DNA from: a virus
DNA length: 64,000 nucleotides
Strand: one strand, 5' to 3'
IMG/VR virus record: IMGVR_UViG_3300044639_001193
Location: 35,751 to 99,750 of that record
Shown here: one piece after another, positions 50,030-57,072 of the stretch
Position numbering within the stretch: position 1 is the first letter of the stretch
How the letters are laid out: every line of letters begins with the position of its first letter
Made by a program: the position numbers and the translations under genes
The notes under the pieces: generated by a model
Told to the model about the DNA's origin: nothing
Databases searched by the model: none
Seen by the model: only the letters and a program-made list of their open reading frames with translations

Positions 50030-50352
50030 GCGCTTCAGATAACTTATCATTAGAGCAATTACAGGAATGGGTTGCCAAATCCCAGGCTGAACTAAAACAA
50101 AGTCGTGCAGAAAATAGGGCAAGTCGCAAATCAGGCTCACCTACTACTCCATCTGATTGGACAAAAGAACACGACAAGGACACAAACGTCACATACCACG
50201 TTCATGGGCCTAGCGGAGCAAAGGTTTGGAATACTTACAATACCGCTCATAAGTGGCAGATAGAAGGTTCTAGCCTTCACGGAGAAATCTTTAAAACTGC
50301 GCAAGAAGCAAAGAGCCGTGTTGAGGCTCACCATCGGCGGTGGAACGAATGA
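50026..50352 (+). CDS. MSASDNLS-tagged hypothetical protein
   Basis: A 108-residue protein with MSASDNLSLEQLQEW, then a highly charged helix (SQAELKQSRAENRASRKSG) and a folded part with a repeated HVHGPSG / WNTYNTAHKW region of many aromatic and histidine residues. No family match. The shared tag ties it to the genes on either side. Confidence 0.5.
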   Translation: MSASDNLSLEQLQEWVAKSQAELKQSRAENRASRKSGSPTTPSDWTKEHDKDTNVTYHVHGPSGAKVWNTYNTAHKWQIEGSSLHGEIFKTAQEAKSRVEAHHRRWNE

Positions 50353-50948
50353 GCGCATCAGATAACTTAAGTAGTATGCAAATGTCTAAATGGCATCGTA
50401 AAGAGAAAATCTCATTTTTATCCCAAAACGATAAGGGTGGAGTGAGTGCTTCGCTATATCCTCCTTCTACCCACTTTTATCCACACCATGCTTATGACGA
50501 ACATGGTGTACCTACTTTGTTTGACCATTCTCACCTTCCTCCTTCAATAGATAACCTTTTTGCTCATGGACACTCTGGTGCGGATGTAGCAACTCACCTT
50601 GGGACTATGGCTCTTGAATCGTTGCATAGATACGGAGAGTTGCCTAGTACAGACGTCCGTACCAGCCTAAGCAAAGATAGTGTCAAGTTAGTAAACAAAG
50701 TCAATGAAAAAATGGGTAAAAAGCCTGAGTCTATTGACCCCTATAACCCTGCAACCAAAGAAGATGCAGTACACGAGGTTGAAGGCTCCAAACGAGTTCA
50801 TGCTCATTTAGGTGAGGAAAAAGACCCAAGACACTCCAAGATAGATGCTTCAACCGTTGGCTCAGGACGAGCACTGATGCGTGACATGCTTGTTCCTAAA
50901 AAGAACCTAAGCACCAAGCAGTTTAACCAACCAGAGTTGAATCTTTAA
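50349..50948 (+). CDS. MSASDNLS-tagged hypothetical protein
   Basis: A 199-residue protein whose start is placed at the ATG of MSASDNLSSMQMSKW, overlapping the previous stop (ATGA) rather than nine bases earlier. The body has a histidine-rich segment (HSHLPPSIDNLFAHGHSGAD) and helices (DSVKLVNKVNEKMGKK). No family match. It closes the tagged trio. Confidence 0.5.
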   Translation: MSASDNLSSMQMSKWHRKEKISFLSQNDKGGVSASLYPPSTHFYPHHAYDEHGVPTLFDHSHLPPSIDNLFAHGHSGADVATHLGTMALESLHRYGELPSTDVRTSLSKDSVKLVNKVNEKMGKKPESIDPYNPATKEDAVHEVEGSKRVHAHLGEEKDPRHSKIDASTVGSGRALMRDMLVPKKNLSTKQFNQPELNL

Positions 50949-50962
50949 TGGCTGCGCCCTGA

Positions 50963-50974
50963 TAGAGTGGGGCT
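50963..50974 (+). promoter_or_regulatory. Leaderless-type promoter -10 site
   Basis: TAGAGT lies exactly six bases before the ATG of the next small gene, with GGGG too close to act as a Shine-Dalgarno. Same geometry as the other leaderless-type sites. Confidence 0.45.
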
Positions 50975-51106
50975 ATGAATATAAAAGCAGGATGGGGCAA
51001 GTGGGACTCTTGGGGTTTCGGCATATCTTATTGTCACTACGATAATTCACTAACAATTAATTTCATACACTGGTATGCATACGTAGAGATATGGACAAAA
51101 CACTAA
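50975..51106 (+). CDS. Small aromatic protein (43 residues)
   Basis: Begins MNIKAGWGKWDSWGFG and contains several tryptophans and tyrosines with a cysteine and histidine (SYCHYDNS). Its stop overlaps a start for the following membrane protein (TAATG). Supported by the promoter-like site and the overlap; no family. Confidence 0.45.
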   Translation: MNIKAGWGKWDSWGFGISYCHYDNSLTINFIHWYAYVEIWTKH

Positions 51107-51318
51107 TGTGGTCTTGGGTATTAGCCGTAATCGGTGTAGCAGGTATCTACTTTGTTGGGCGCAAGACTATTTGGGGTTGGTTAATACTCTGCGCCAATGA
51201 AGTCTTATGGATTACCTATGCAATTATCACAGAACAATATGGTTTTATATTCTCCGCCATTGCTTATGCCGCAGTTTACATTAAGTCATTCATCCACTGG
51301 AAGAGAGAAGAAGCATGA
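51091..51318 (+). CDS. Small membrane protein, three segments
   Basis: A 75-residue hydrophobic protein (WSWVLAVIGVAGIYFVG, WGWLILCANEVLWITYAII, FIFSAIAYAAVYIKSF) with tryptophans at segment ends. It resembles half of a PnuC-like vitamin/nucleoside transporter in pattern, but is far too short to be a full one. A start 15 bases downstream, overlapping the preceding stop, is also possible. Confidence 0.55.
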   Translation: MDKTLMWSWVLAVIGVAGIYFVGRKTIWGWLILCANEVLWITYAIITEQYGFIFSAIAYAAVYIKSFIHWKREEA

Positions 51319-51458
51319 AGATACCTAAGAACACTGCAAGTGAGTATCACGAGTTAAAGAAATTAAAGAAACAAGTAACACAGAAAGTTAAGAAAGATAC
51401 TCGTGGGACATTGACCGACCCATCAGCCCATCCAAAGGGTAAGAATGAAACTAGGTAA
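51315..51458 (+). CDS. Small basic protein (47 residues)
   Basis: Starts MKIPKNTASEYHELKKLKKQ; strongly lysine-rich with a helix followed by a proline-containing tail. ATGA overlap with the membrane protein and overlap with the next gene. No family. Confidence 0.5.
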   Translation: MKIPKNTASEYHELKKLKKQVTQKVKKDTRGTLTDPSAHPKGKNETR

Positions 51459-51630
51459 TTACGAACTTCGTAAGCCATGGGTGAAGATGGTTGACCTGCC
51501 CATTGAGGCAGAGTTGTACATTGCCATTCGCAAATCAGTTTTAGATGATGTGATGAAGGAGTTTCACGATGCTGCTAATCGTGTACTAGAACTTAACGAG
51601 GAACGTGTTAAGGAGCACTATGCTAAATAA
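51445..51630 (+). CDS. Hypothetical 61-residue protein
   Basis: A helical acidic protein (YIAIRKSVLDDVMKEFHDAANRV). Overlaps neighbours at both ends by about a dozen bases, which suggests coupling. No family match. Confidence 0.5.
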   Translation: MKLGNYELRKPWVKMVDLPIEAELYIAIRKSVLDDVMKEFHDAANRVLELNEERVKEHYAK

Positions 51631-51769
51631 CATTTGGCTAGGGATACTCATTGGCATTGTGATAGGTAGAGGTTTTGACCTATGGGTAGATATTAGAGAC
51701 AGAAGAGCGGTTACTGAGGAAAAAAGCACCGCCAGCGTTTTGCCAACGGCAGAGGGAGATGGGCAATGA
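51620..51769 (+). CDS. Small membrane protein (49 residues)
   Basis: Has one hydrophobic segment (IWLGILIGIVIGRGF) near the N-terminus and a charged tail. GTTAAGGAG lies just upstream. Overlaps neighbours. It could be a small spanin-like or membrane-anchored factor, but no motif supports that. Confidence 0.5.
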   Translation: MLNNIWLGILIGIVIGRGFDLWVDIRDRRAVTEEKSTASVLPTAEGDGQ

Positions 51770-52179
51770 TAAAACAATCACAGCATAAAATTAATGGCAA
51801 GATTAACGAGCAGTTTAAAAATCATTTAGAACAAGAGGGTTGGACGACCACCACCTATCCAGATTACAACCACCTCAAAGAAGAGCACGCCAAAAAGAGA
51901 GAAGTACTTAATAAAAATGTAAAGACCTTTGGTAACTCAGTTACACTTGCCGCTCCCATGGTCGTGCAAGATGGGGCCGTCGCAATTGCCTATGAAAACG
52001 TGCTCAAAGATTATTTTAACGCAAAGGTAAAAAACTTTCCGCTCTGGTCAGGTTTGCCCGACATTACCGTTAAGCCACAACCCAATTTAGATATGATGAT
52101 TTCTTGGCACGTGAATGTTCCCAAGCATTTAGTGATTAACCCTGATGACTTGCTGGAAGAAGACCTCTGGAACTCATGA
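51766..52179 (+). CDS. Hypothetical 137-residue protein
   Basis: An alpha/beta protein with a charged N-terminal helix (EQFKNHLEQEGWTTTTYPDY) and a beta-rich remainder (VQDGAVAIAYENVLKDYFNA, FPLWSGLPDITVKPQ). No family match. The overlap with the next gene suggests a functional pair with the nuclease-like protein. Confidence 0.5.
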   Translation: MIKQSQHKINGKINEQFKNHLEQEGWTTTTYPDYNHLKEEHAKKREVLNKNVKTFGNSVTLAAPMVVQDGAVAIAYENVLKDYFNAKVKNFPLWSGLPDITVKPQPNLDMMISWHVNVPKHLVINPDDLLEEDLWNS

Positions 52180-52655
52180 CATTTGATTATCACGCCGCTA
52201 TGACGCAGGGGCACTCCTACAACGAGATGGTTGCCCAAAGGCTCCAAGGTGAGAAAATCGGGTGCGAGGTTCCTGAGTTAGAGTTGGTCTCTACTAAAGA
52301 AGAGATACAGCGCATGACCGAGAACGAGAAAGACATCATCTTAGATAACGGCCTCATCCTTGAGGTGAAGTCACGTAACTTAGGTTTCTCAGAGGACCCA
52401 GCGCTGTTCTGGCAGAAAGATATCTATGTAGATACCGTCTCAGGTTATGAGGCTAAGAAGGTAAAGCCATACGCCTATGTGATGGTTAGCCAGAAGTCAG
52501 GCAACATGCTAGTTGTCCACTCCAACACCAAAGATAAGTGGTTTAAGAAAACTGTCACTGACCCTTACCGCAAAGTCACCGATGTCTTCTACAAGATTGA
52601 ACGGCAACACCTGATAACTTGGGCATCGCTTGTTGAGGATTTAAAAGCCAAGTAA
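52176..52655 (+). CDS. PD-(D/E)XK nuclease-like protein
   Basis: A 159-residue protein with KDIILDNGLILEVKSRNLGF, where D and E-x-K form a candidate active site of a restriction-endonuclease fold. Following strands (YAYVMVSQKSGNMLVVHS) complete the fold. It may degrade host DNA or process phage ends. Start overlaps the previous gene by four bases. Confidence 0.6.
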   Translation: MTFDYHAAMTQGHSYNEMVAQRLQGEKIGCEVPELELVSTKEEIQRMTENEKDIILDNGLILEVKSRNLGFSEDPALFWQKDIYVDTVSGYEAKKVKPYAYVMVSQKSGNMLVVHSNTKDKWFKKTVTDPYRKVTDVFYKIERQHLITWASLVEDLKAK

Positions 52656-52670
52656 TGGCACAATACTCAC
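52656..52670 (+). promoter_or_regulatory. Extended -10 leaderless-type promoter
   Basis: TG-G-CACAAT is an extended -10 pattern, six bases before the ATG of the following gene, with no Shine-Dalgarno. Confidence 0.45.
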
Positions 52671-52886
52671 ATGGCCCGTCAAAAAGTTCCAGGTACTGAT
52701 ATCAACAAGCCTATTAAGGCTGAGACAAACTTGCCCAATAAAAGCAAGATGACCCCTGAGAAGGTAGCAGAACAACAGAACCTTCTTAAGAAGTTAAAGA
52801 CTCCTTCAAGCAAAAAGGTTAAAAAGGGTGCTATGACTAAGAAGGCTAATACCAATAACCCGAACAGGAAACCAAAGAATGGCTAA
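52671..52886 (+). CDS. Small basic protein
   Basis: A 71-residue lysine/proline-rich protein (MARQKVPGTDINKPIKAETN, VKKGAMTKKANTNNPNRKP), mostly disordered. It overlaps the next gene by eight bases. Likely nucleic-acid binding by composition. Confidence 0.5.
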   Translation: MARQKVPGTDINKPIKAETNLPNKSKMTPEKVAEQQNLLKKLKTPSSKKVKKGAMTKKANTNNPNRKPKNG

Positions 52887-52986
52887 TTGCATTAAGTGTG
52901 AGCATTCTATGTACCTCAATGTTTGTTTGGAAGATACTTGTAAGTGCATCTGTGAGTCTGACAACTCCTACGAAAGCCAATCATGA
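52879..52986 (+). CDS. Tiny cysteine-rich protein (35 residues)
   Basis: Begins MANCIKCEHSMYLNVC and later has TCKCICESD, six cysteines in 35 residues plus a histidine. It could bind zinc or an iron-sulfur centre. Overlaps its neighbours by four to eight bases. No family. Confidence 0.5.
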   Translation: MANCIKCEHSMYLNVCLEDTCKCICESDNSYESQS

Positions 52987-53252
52987 CAGTTAAGGCATAC
53001 GGCCCTTACGCCGATAAATCCAAAGATGGTCGTAAGAAGATGACCATCGTTGATAACAAGACTGGTAAACATACTTCTACTAATGCTGCTCGTTACAAGA
53101 AAGAAAAAGCATTGGGGCGCAAACTGCCAAAGAACGTGGACGTTGACCACGCAGATAACAACAAGCACCACGACGGTGCAAAGAATTTAAAAGTTATGAG
53201 CCACTCCGACAATGTTGCTAAGGGCAACAAGCATCGGACAAAGAAAAAATGA
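52983..53252 (+). CDS. HNH nuclease-like protein
   Basis: An 89-residue basic protein with LGRKLPKNVDVDHADNNKHHDGAKNLKVMSHS shortened to the H-N-H signature: DVDHADNN holds the first His region and GAKNLKV the Asn, with HS as the last. It lacks the flanking zinc knuckles of many HNH proteins. Probably a small endonuclease. Overlaps the next gene. Confidence 0.65.
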   Translation: MTVKAYGPYADKSKDGRKKMTIVDNKTGKHTSTNAARYKKEKALGRKLPKNVDVDHADNNKHHDGAKNLKVMSHSDNVAKGNKHRTKKK

Positions 53253-53533
53253 GCAAACTAACTAACCCTCAGCAATTTGGCAGTTCTATGAATGCTCATG
53301 AGATTCTAGAGTCTGTTGAGATGGCGCCAGGTAAAGACTTGAACGAGGTAAGCGCTGCAGCGTGGGCATCAGGTTTAGGGTCTAGTATTCAAAAGCATTG
53401 GATTACTGAACCACTAACCATTTGGCACGAGAAAGAGCGGGCTAGACTTGCTGATGGTCATCACCGTCTTGCAGTTGCTCACGATATTGACCCAGCAAAA
53501 CCAATGCCAGTTCGTCACCAGTACAAAGACTAA
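53249..53533 (+). CDS. ParB/sulfiredoxin-like nuclease-fold protein
   Basis: A 94-residue protein with RLADGHHRLAVAHDI, the GHHR box of ParB-like (ParB/Srx) domains that act as CTP-dependent clamps or as nucleases. The full DNA-binding HTH of chromosomal ParB is absent, so this is a stand-alone small ParB-like domain. Next to an HNH gene, a role in nuclease or packaging pathways is possible. Confidence 0.65.
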   Translation: MSKLTNPQQFGSSMNAHEILESVEMAPGKDLNEVSAAAWASGLGSSIQKHWITEPLTIWHEKERARLADGHHRLAVAHDIDPAKPMPVRHQYKD

Positions 53534-53549
53534 AGAAAGAAGAGAATAA

Positions 53550-53861
53550 ATGGCTGACTATCACGAAGACCCACAGTACTTAGCGCATGAGACCGCCTAC
53601 ATGAAACTTCATCCTATAGGTAACGAAAGGGTTGGAAAAGGAATGGGTCCTCAGCACCCGTCAGCCATTCACCAACATTTAGCAAACGATTACGGCGGAG
53701 TACGAACTGCTAATCACGTTCGTGGAGATATACGTCATGGACTTAATATGTTAAAAGAAAGTGGAGTCACTAAACATGGCGGTATGCTAACTGCAGAAGA
53801 TATGGGACATAGTGCTCGTGCACACCTGTACTTGGAAGCACAATCTAAACTTAAAAAGTAA
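53550..53861 (+). CDS. Hypothetical 103-residue protein
   Basis: A histidine-rich protein (HEDPQYLAHETAYMKLHPIG, MGPQHPSAIHQHLAND) with helices near the end. AAAGAAGAGA precedes the start. No family match; histidine content suggests metal binding. Confidence 0.5.
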   Translation: MADYHEDPQYLAHETAYMKLHPIGNERVGKGMGPQHPSAIHQHLANDYGGVRTANHVRGDIRHGLNMLKESGVTKHGGMLTAEDMGHSARAHLYLEAQSKLKK

Positions 53862-53885
53862 ATAATCTTAAGAAAGGTAAAACCC

Positions 53886-54629
53886 ATGGCTGAACAAGGA
53901 ACAGCAGCAGCAATCATTGAAGTTGCTAAAAAAGAATTGGGCGTTATTGAAGGCCCTAAAGATAATGAGACAAAGTACGGCAAGTTTACAAAAGCCAACT
54001 TCCTACCGTGGTGTGGTTCCTTTGTTATGTGGTGTGCTAAAGAAGCAGGCGTAAAAGTTCCTAACACAGTGTCTACTGTGGCTGGTGCTGGCGCTTTTAA
54101 AAAGATGAAGACTTGGTTTGACGCAGACTGCGGGCAGTCACCACAACCAGGAGATATCTTGTATTTTGATTTCCCAGGAGACGGTGTAGACCGTATCTCA
54201 CATGTTGGTATTTGCACAGGCGTTGATTCTGATGGCGTTGTAACCGCCATTGAGGGAAACACTTCTGGCAAGAAGAGAGGTGACCAACGGAATGGTGGCG
54301 AAGTTTGCGCCCAAGTGCGTGCCTACAAGCCCAACAAAAAGAAAGTTTTAGTCTCTATCGTAGGTTGGGGTCGCCCTAACTATAAGGGCAACGAGGTTGA
54401 GGCTGAGGTACCTGTCTCAGACGCTCCAGCCTTCCCAGGCAAGATTAAACCTGGTGACAAGGGTGAATCTGTCAAGATTGTACAGACGGCTCTAGGATTG
54501 GCTGCAGACGGCGATTACGGCCCAGCAACCAAGAAAGCAGTTGTTGCATTTCAAGACAATAACGACCTAGTGGACTCAAACGGCATCATCGGCCCTAAAA
54601 CATGGGCAGAACTGGTCAAATTGCTCTAA
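53886..54629 (+). CDS. Endolysin: CHAP amidase plus peptidoglycan-binding domain
   Basis: A 247-residue endolysin. CHAP domain at residues about 1-160 with the catalytic Cys in FLPWCGSFVMW and His in ISHVGICTG. A linker (VPVSDAPAFPG) leads to a peptidoglycan-binding domain PGDKGESVKIVQTALGLAADGDYGPATKKAV. It cuts peptidoglycan to free virions. No signal peptide is seen, so export depends on a holin. AAGAAAGG precedes the ATG, and a stem-loop follows the stop. Confidence 0.9.
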   Translation: MAEQGTAAAIIEVAKKELGVIEGPKDNETKYGKFTKANFLPWCGSFVMWCAKEAGVKVPNTVSTVAGAGAFKKMKTWFDADCGQSPQPGDILYFDFPGDGVDRISHVGICTGVDSDGVVTAIEGNTSGKKRGDQRNGGEVCAQVRAYKPNKKKVLVSIVGWGRPNYKGNEVEAEVPVSDAPAFPGKIKPGDKGESVKIVQTALGLAADGDYGPATKKAVVAFQDNNDLVDSNGIIGPKTWAELVKLL

Positions 54630-54643
54630 TCGGACATTACACA

Positions 54644-54679
54644 ATAACCCCCTTAGACCTGATAGGCTAGGGGGGTTAT
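54644..54679 (+). terminator. GC-rich stem-loop after the endolysin
   Basis: ATAACCCCC and GGGGGGTTAT form a long stem with a TAGACC/GGCTAG inner part. Only a short T stretch follows, so it is a possible terminator or mRNA 3' stabiliser. Confidence 0.6.
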
Positions 54680-54695
54680 CTGTGAAGGAGCAGTC

Positions 54696-55244
54696 ATGAC
54701 CACAATAGTTGCGGTTCAATACAACGATAAATGCGTTATTGCTGCTGATAACCAGGTTACTGGTGACGGCGGACGTCGTTACAACCATCCTGATATGAAA
54801 AAGATTTCACAACGTGGGGCTTTCCTTGTTGCAGGCAGTGGTGAAGTTCAACCCTGCGATGTTGTTCAACACTTTTGGGTTCCACCAAAACTAACAATTA
54901 AAGAGTCTGAAGACATTTATCACTTCATGATTACCAAAGCAATGCCTTCTCTTAGAAAATGCTTAACTGATAATGGTTATGATTTCAATGAAGGTAAGGG
55001 TGAAGGAAAAGCGGAAGAAAACCGTTTTAGTTTCATTATGGCTGTTGGTGGAGAACTATTTGATATTGGGGATGACTTATCTGTAATTCGTTCAGGAAGT
55101 GGAATTTACGGAGTGGGTTCTGGGGCTGATTACGCAATGGGCGCCCTATACGCAGGAGCAACTCCAGAAAAAGCCGTAGAGATTGCGGCTAAATTAGATG
55201 TGAATACATCAGGGCCTGTACAGGTTGTGGAACAATACAAGTAA
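54696..55244 (+). CDS. HslV/proteasome-beta-like Ntn peptidase
   Basis: A 182-residue protein. The start MTTIVAVQYNDKCVIAAD matches HslV: removal of Met exposes Thr as the N-terminal nucleophile. Asp in AADNQVTGD and a Lys pair in HPDMKKIS match the second and third catalytic-region residues, and YGVGSGADYAMGAL the conserved glycine-rich segment of HslV. No HslU ATPase is in the window. It may self-assemble to a peptidase, use the host's unfoldase, or be a structural relative. Strong Shine-Dalgarno (GAAGGAG). Confidence 0.8.
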   Translation: MTTIVAVQYNDKCVIAADNQVTGDGGRRYNHPDMKKISQRGAFLVAGSGEVQPCDVVQHFWVPPKLTIKESEDIYHFMITKAMPSLRKCLTDNGYDFNEGKGEGKAEENRFSFIMAVGGELFDIGDDLSVIRSGSGIYGVGSGADYAMGALYAGATPEKAVEIAAKLDVNTSGPVQVVEQYK

Positions 55245-55249
55245 CCTGA

Positions 55250-55261
55250 TAGGGTTAGAAC
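55250..55261 (+). promoter_or_regulatory. Leaderless-type promoter -10 site
   Basis: TAGGGT lies exactly six bases before the ATG of the coiled-coil gene and immediately behind the HslV-like stop. No Shine-Dalgarno between them. Same spacing as other sites in this part of the window. Confidence 0.45.
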
Positions 55262-55576
55262 ATGGACAAAATACTTTACAAATCAAACAAAGAAAAGAAG
55301 CGCCTCTCTAGAGCGCTGGAACAAGAGCAGTTTCTAGAAGAAAAGAAGACAGAGCCATTCCTAAAAGCATGGGAAGAGGCACAAGTAAAAGCGGCGACTA
55401 TTCAGTCAGCCCTAGATTATGCGGTTGAACAATACAGCCAGCACAAAGATGAATTGGAAGAGAAAGTGCAAAAAGAAATAGAAGAACAGATTAGTTTACG
55501 ACAAGAAGAGATTAAAGATTTCCTTATGACAGAAAAAGAACGTTACTTAGCCAGTATTGGCATTTTAGAAGACTGA
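55262..55576 (+). CDS. Coiled-coil protein
   Basis: A 104-residue, charged helical protein (KKRLSRALEQEQFLEEKK, VQKEIEEQISLRQEEIKDFL) with repeated glutamates, clearly coiled-coil. It stands between the HslV-like peptidase and a holin-like protein, perhaps as a lysis accessory or tail-like spacer. No family match. Confidence 0.55.
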   Translation: MDKILYKSNKEKKRLSRALEQEQFLEEKKTEPFLKAWEEAQVKAATIQSALDYAVEQYSQHKDELEEKVQKEIEEQISLRQEEIKDFLMTEKERYLASIGILED

Positions 55577-55611
55577 TAATAGGTATCTAATTGAGGGGGA
55601 AAGAGAACGGT

Positions 55612-55953
55612 ATGAGGAATCTTATGAAAAGTTTAAACAATGTGCTAATGCGTATTGTGGCAGTTTTTGCTGCCAGTGGTTTAAGTGTTATTGGTGCTGG
55701 TGCAATTGCTGGTATCTCAACTGTTAAGGCTGTAACAGTTGCAGGGTTAACAGCAGTTGCTGCTGTTATTGAGAAGTTGGCTCGTGCTTTTATGGACGAT
55801 GGAAAACTAACTCTAGACGAAATCAACGCAGCGTTTTCAACCGTTGATAAAGGCGCAAAGACTGTGGCAGATGTAGAAGTAGAAGAACGTCAAGCAAAGG
55901 CTAAAACAGCAAAAACTGTTCCTGCTAAAGAAGACGACCCAGACTACAACTAA
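55612..55953 (+). CDS. Holin-like membrane protein with calcium-loop-like segment
   Basis: About 113 residues with two hydrophobic segments (IVAVFAASGLSVIGAGAIAG and VAGLTAVAAVIEKLA), then DDGKLTLDEINAAF, an EF-hand-like loop, and a charged C-terminal tail. This matches holin candidates in actinophages: two helices and a soluble tail, encoded after the endolysin. It would form the lesion that releases the endolysin. Start at the ATG behind GAGGGGGA, not at an upstream TTG. Confidence 0.65.
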   Translation: MRNLMKSLNNVLMRIVAVFAASGLSVIGAGAIAGISTVKAVTVAGLTAVAAVIEKLARAFMDDGKLTLDEINAAFSTVDKGAKTVADVEVEERQAKAKTAKTVPAKEDDPDYN

Positions 55954-56126
55954 TTTCCAGTTTTATAAAAACCTGAGCCTTTAAACTGAAGGCCAAAAGG
56001 TGTAAAGACACGTTGAAGAGCGTAGCCGCACGTATCGCAGACATAATTAGGTTCTGCGTCGTGAATGCTACGCTCTTTCTCGTAGTCTAAGTCACACTGT
56101 ATACAAGCGTATTCGTACTTTGGCAT
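55950..56126 (-). CDS. FmdB-type zinc-ribbon protein
   Basis: A 58-residue protein starting MPKYEYACIQCDLDYE and having VCDTCGYALQRVF then LQFKGSGFYKTG, the C-x2-C ... C-x2-C ribbon with the FKGxGFY end typical of FmdB-family regulators. It overlaps the stop of the subtilase as TAATG, so it is coupled to it. Overlaps the plus-strand holin-like gene by four bases at its end. Confidence 0.7.
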   Translation of the reverse strand: MPKYEYACIQCDLDYEKERSIHDAEPNYVCDTCGYALQRVFTPFGLQFKGSGFYKTGN

Positions 56127-57022
56127 TACTGTATTAAAACATACTTTCCAGTAGCGTACTCATTAGACGCTGTTGTTGTAGTAGCAAGAATAGTTGCATA
56201 GGTCTCATCTACTGAGGACTTTCTATTTAAAAGCCATAACCCTGCAATAGATGCAGTTGCGTTAGATGTGCCAACAGTAAACTTGGTAGTTCCGTTAGCA
56301 TTAGTTACAAACCAACGACCATTAGCGTAGAAGTCAATAGCAGAAGAAATATTGGTGTAACGGGCAATGTAAGGCTTTGCTTTGCTATCCCAAGCAAAAG
56401 GCTCAGAACCAGACCATGGATTATCGGTGGCTCCTACCGCAATGACGTCCGCAATGCAGGCAGGTGAGTTAATTGCTGTTTTATTACTGTTGTTTCCTGT
56501 TGCTGAAATGACAGCAACATTGCGTGCTTTGAGTGTTGCAATTTGCTCAACCATGCCTGCAGGGACTTTACAGTTAGCAAACACTCTACCCTGAGAAATG
56601 CTTACTACTGCAATGTTGTATTTTGCCTGATTAGCAATGACCCAATCAAGAGCCATCTTTACAGAGTCCAAGGAGTACAGACCAGCGTTACCATTTGGAT
56701 TTACCCCAACAATACGAATTGGCAATAACTTTGCTGAAGGATTCACCTTTGCAACAATAGAGAGCATCTGTGTTCCGTGGTCAAGAGCCTTGTCCTTAAA
56801 AGCAGGAAGTAATGATGCTCCAGCACCTTCCATAGAAGTTTTACCATTTGCACATTTGTACGACTCAACAACACAATACTCAGCAACAATTCTGTCGCCA
56901 AAGAGTGATGGGGTTGTGCCTGTATCAATAACTGCAATTGATGGTGCTACTTCTGCATGTGTTGGTGCTGCTGTAGTACCTATTAAAAATATCGTTACAA
57001 ATAAATAAATAACTTTTTTCAT
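56126..57022 (-). CDS. Secreted subtilisin-like serine protease
   Basis: A 298-residue subtilase. A signal peptide (residues 1-23, cleaved after THA) precedes a short peptidase S8 domain with catalytic Asp33 in AVIDTG, His82 in LDHGTQM and Ser253 in GTSNATA; NNSN near residue 190 matches the oxyanion region. It is shorter than many subtilases and has no pro-domain or C-terminal extension. It should be exported from the host. AGAGGG lies before the ATG. A moron-like gene on the minus strand inside a plus-strand lysis block. Confidence 0.85.
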   Translation of the reverse strand: MKKVIYLFVTIFLIGTTAAPTHAEVAPSIAVIDTGTTPSLFGDRIVAEYCVVESYKCANGKTSMEGAGASLLPAFKDKALDHGTQMLSIVAKVNPSAKLLPIRIVGVNPNGNAGLYSLDSVKMALDWVIANQAKYNIAVVSISQGRVFANCKVPAGMVEQIATLKARNVAVISATGNNSNKTAINSPACIADVIAVGATDNPWSGSEPFAWDSKAKPYIARYTNISSAIDFYANGRWFVTNANGTTKFTVGTSNATASIAGLWLLNRKSSVDETYATILATTTTASNEYATGKYVLIQ

Positions 57023-57072
57023 TTTCCCTCTTCCGTTGTTTGTGGTCTTAGACTACAGACCTAAGCCTTTCT

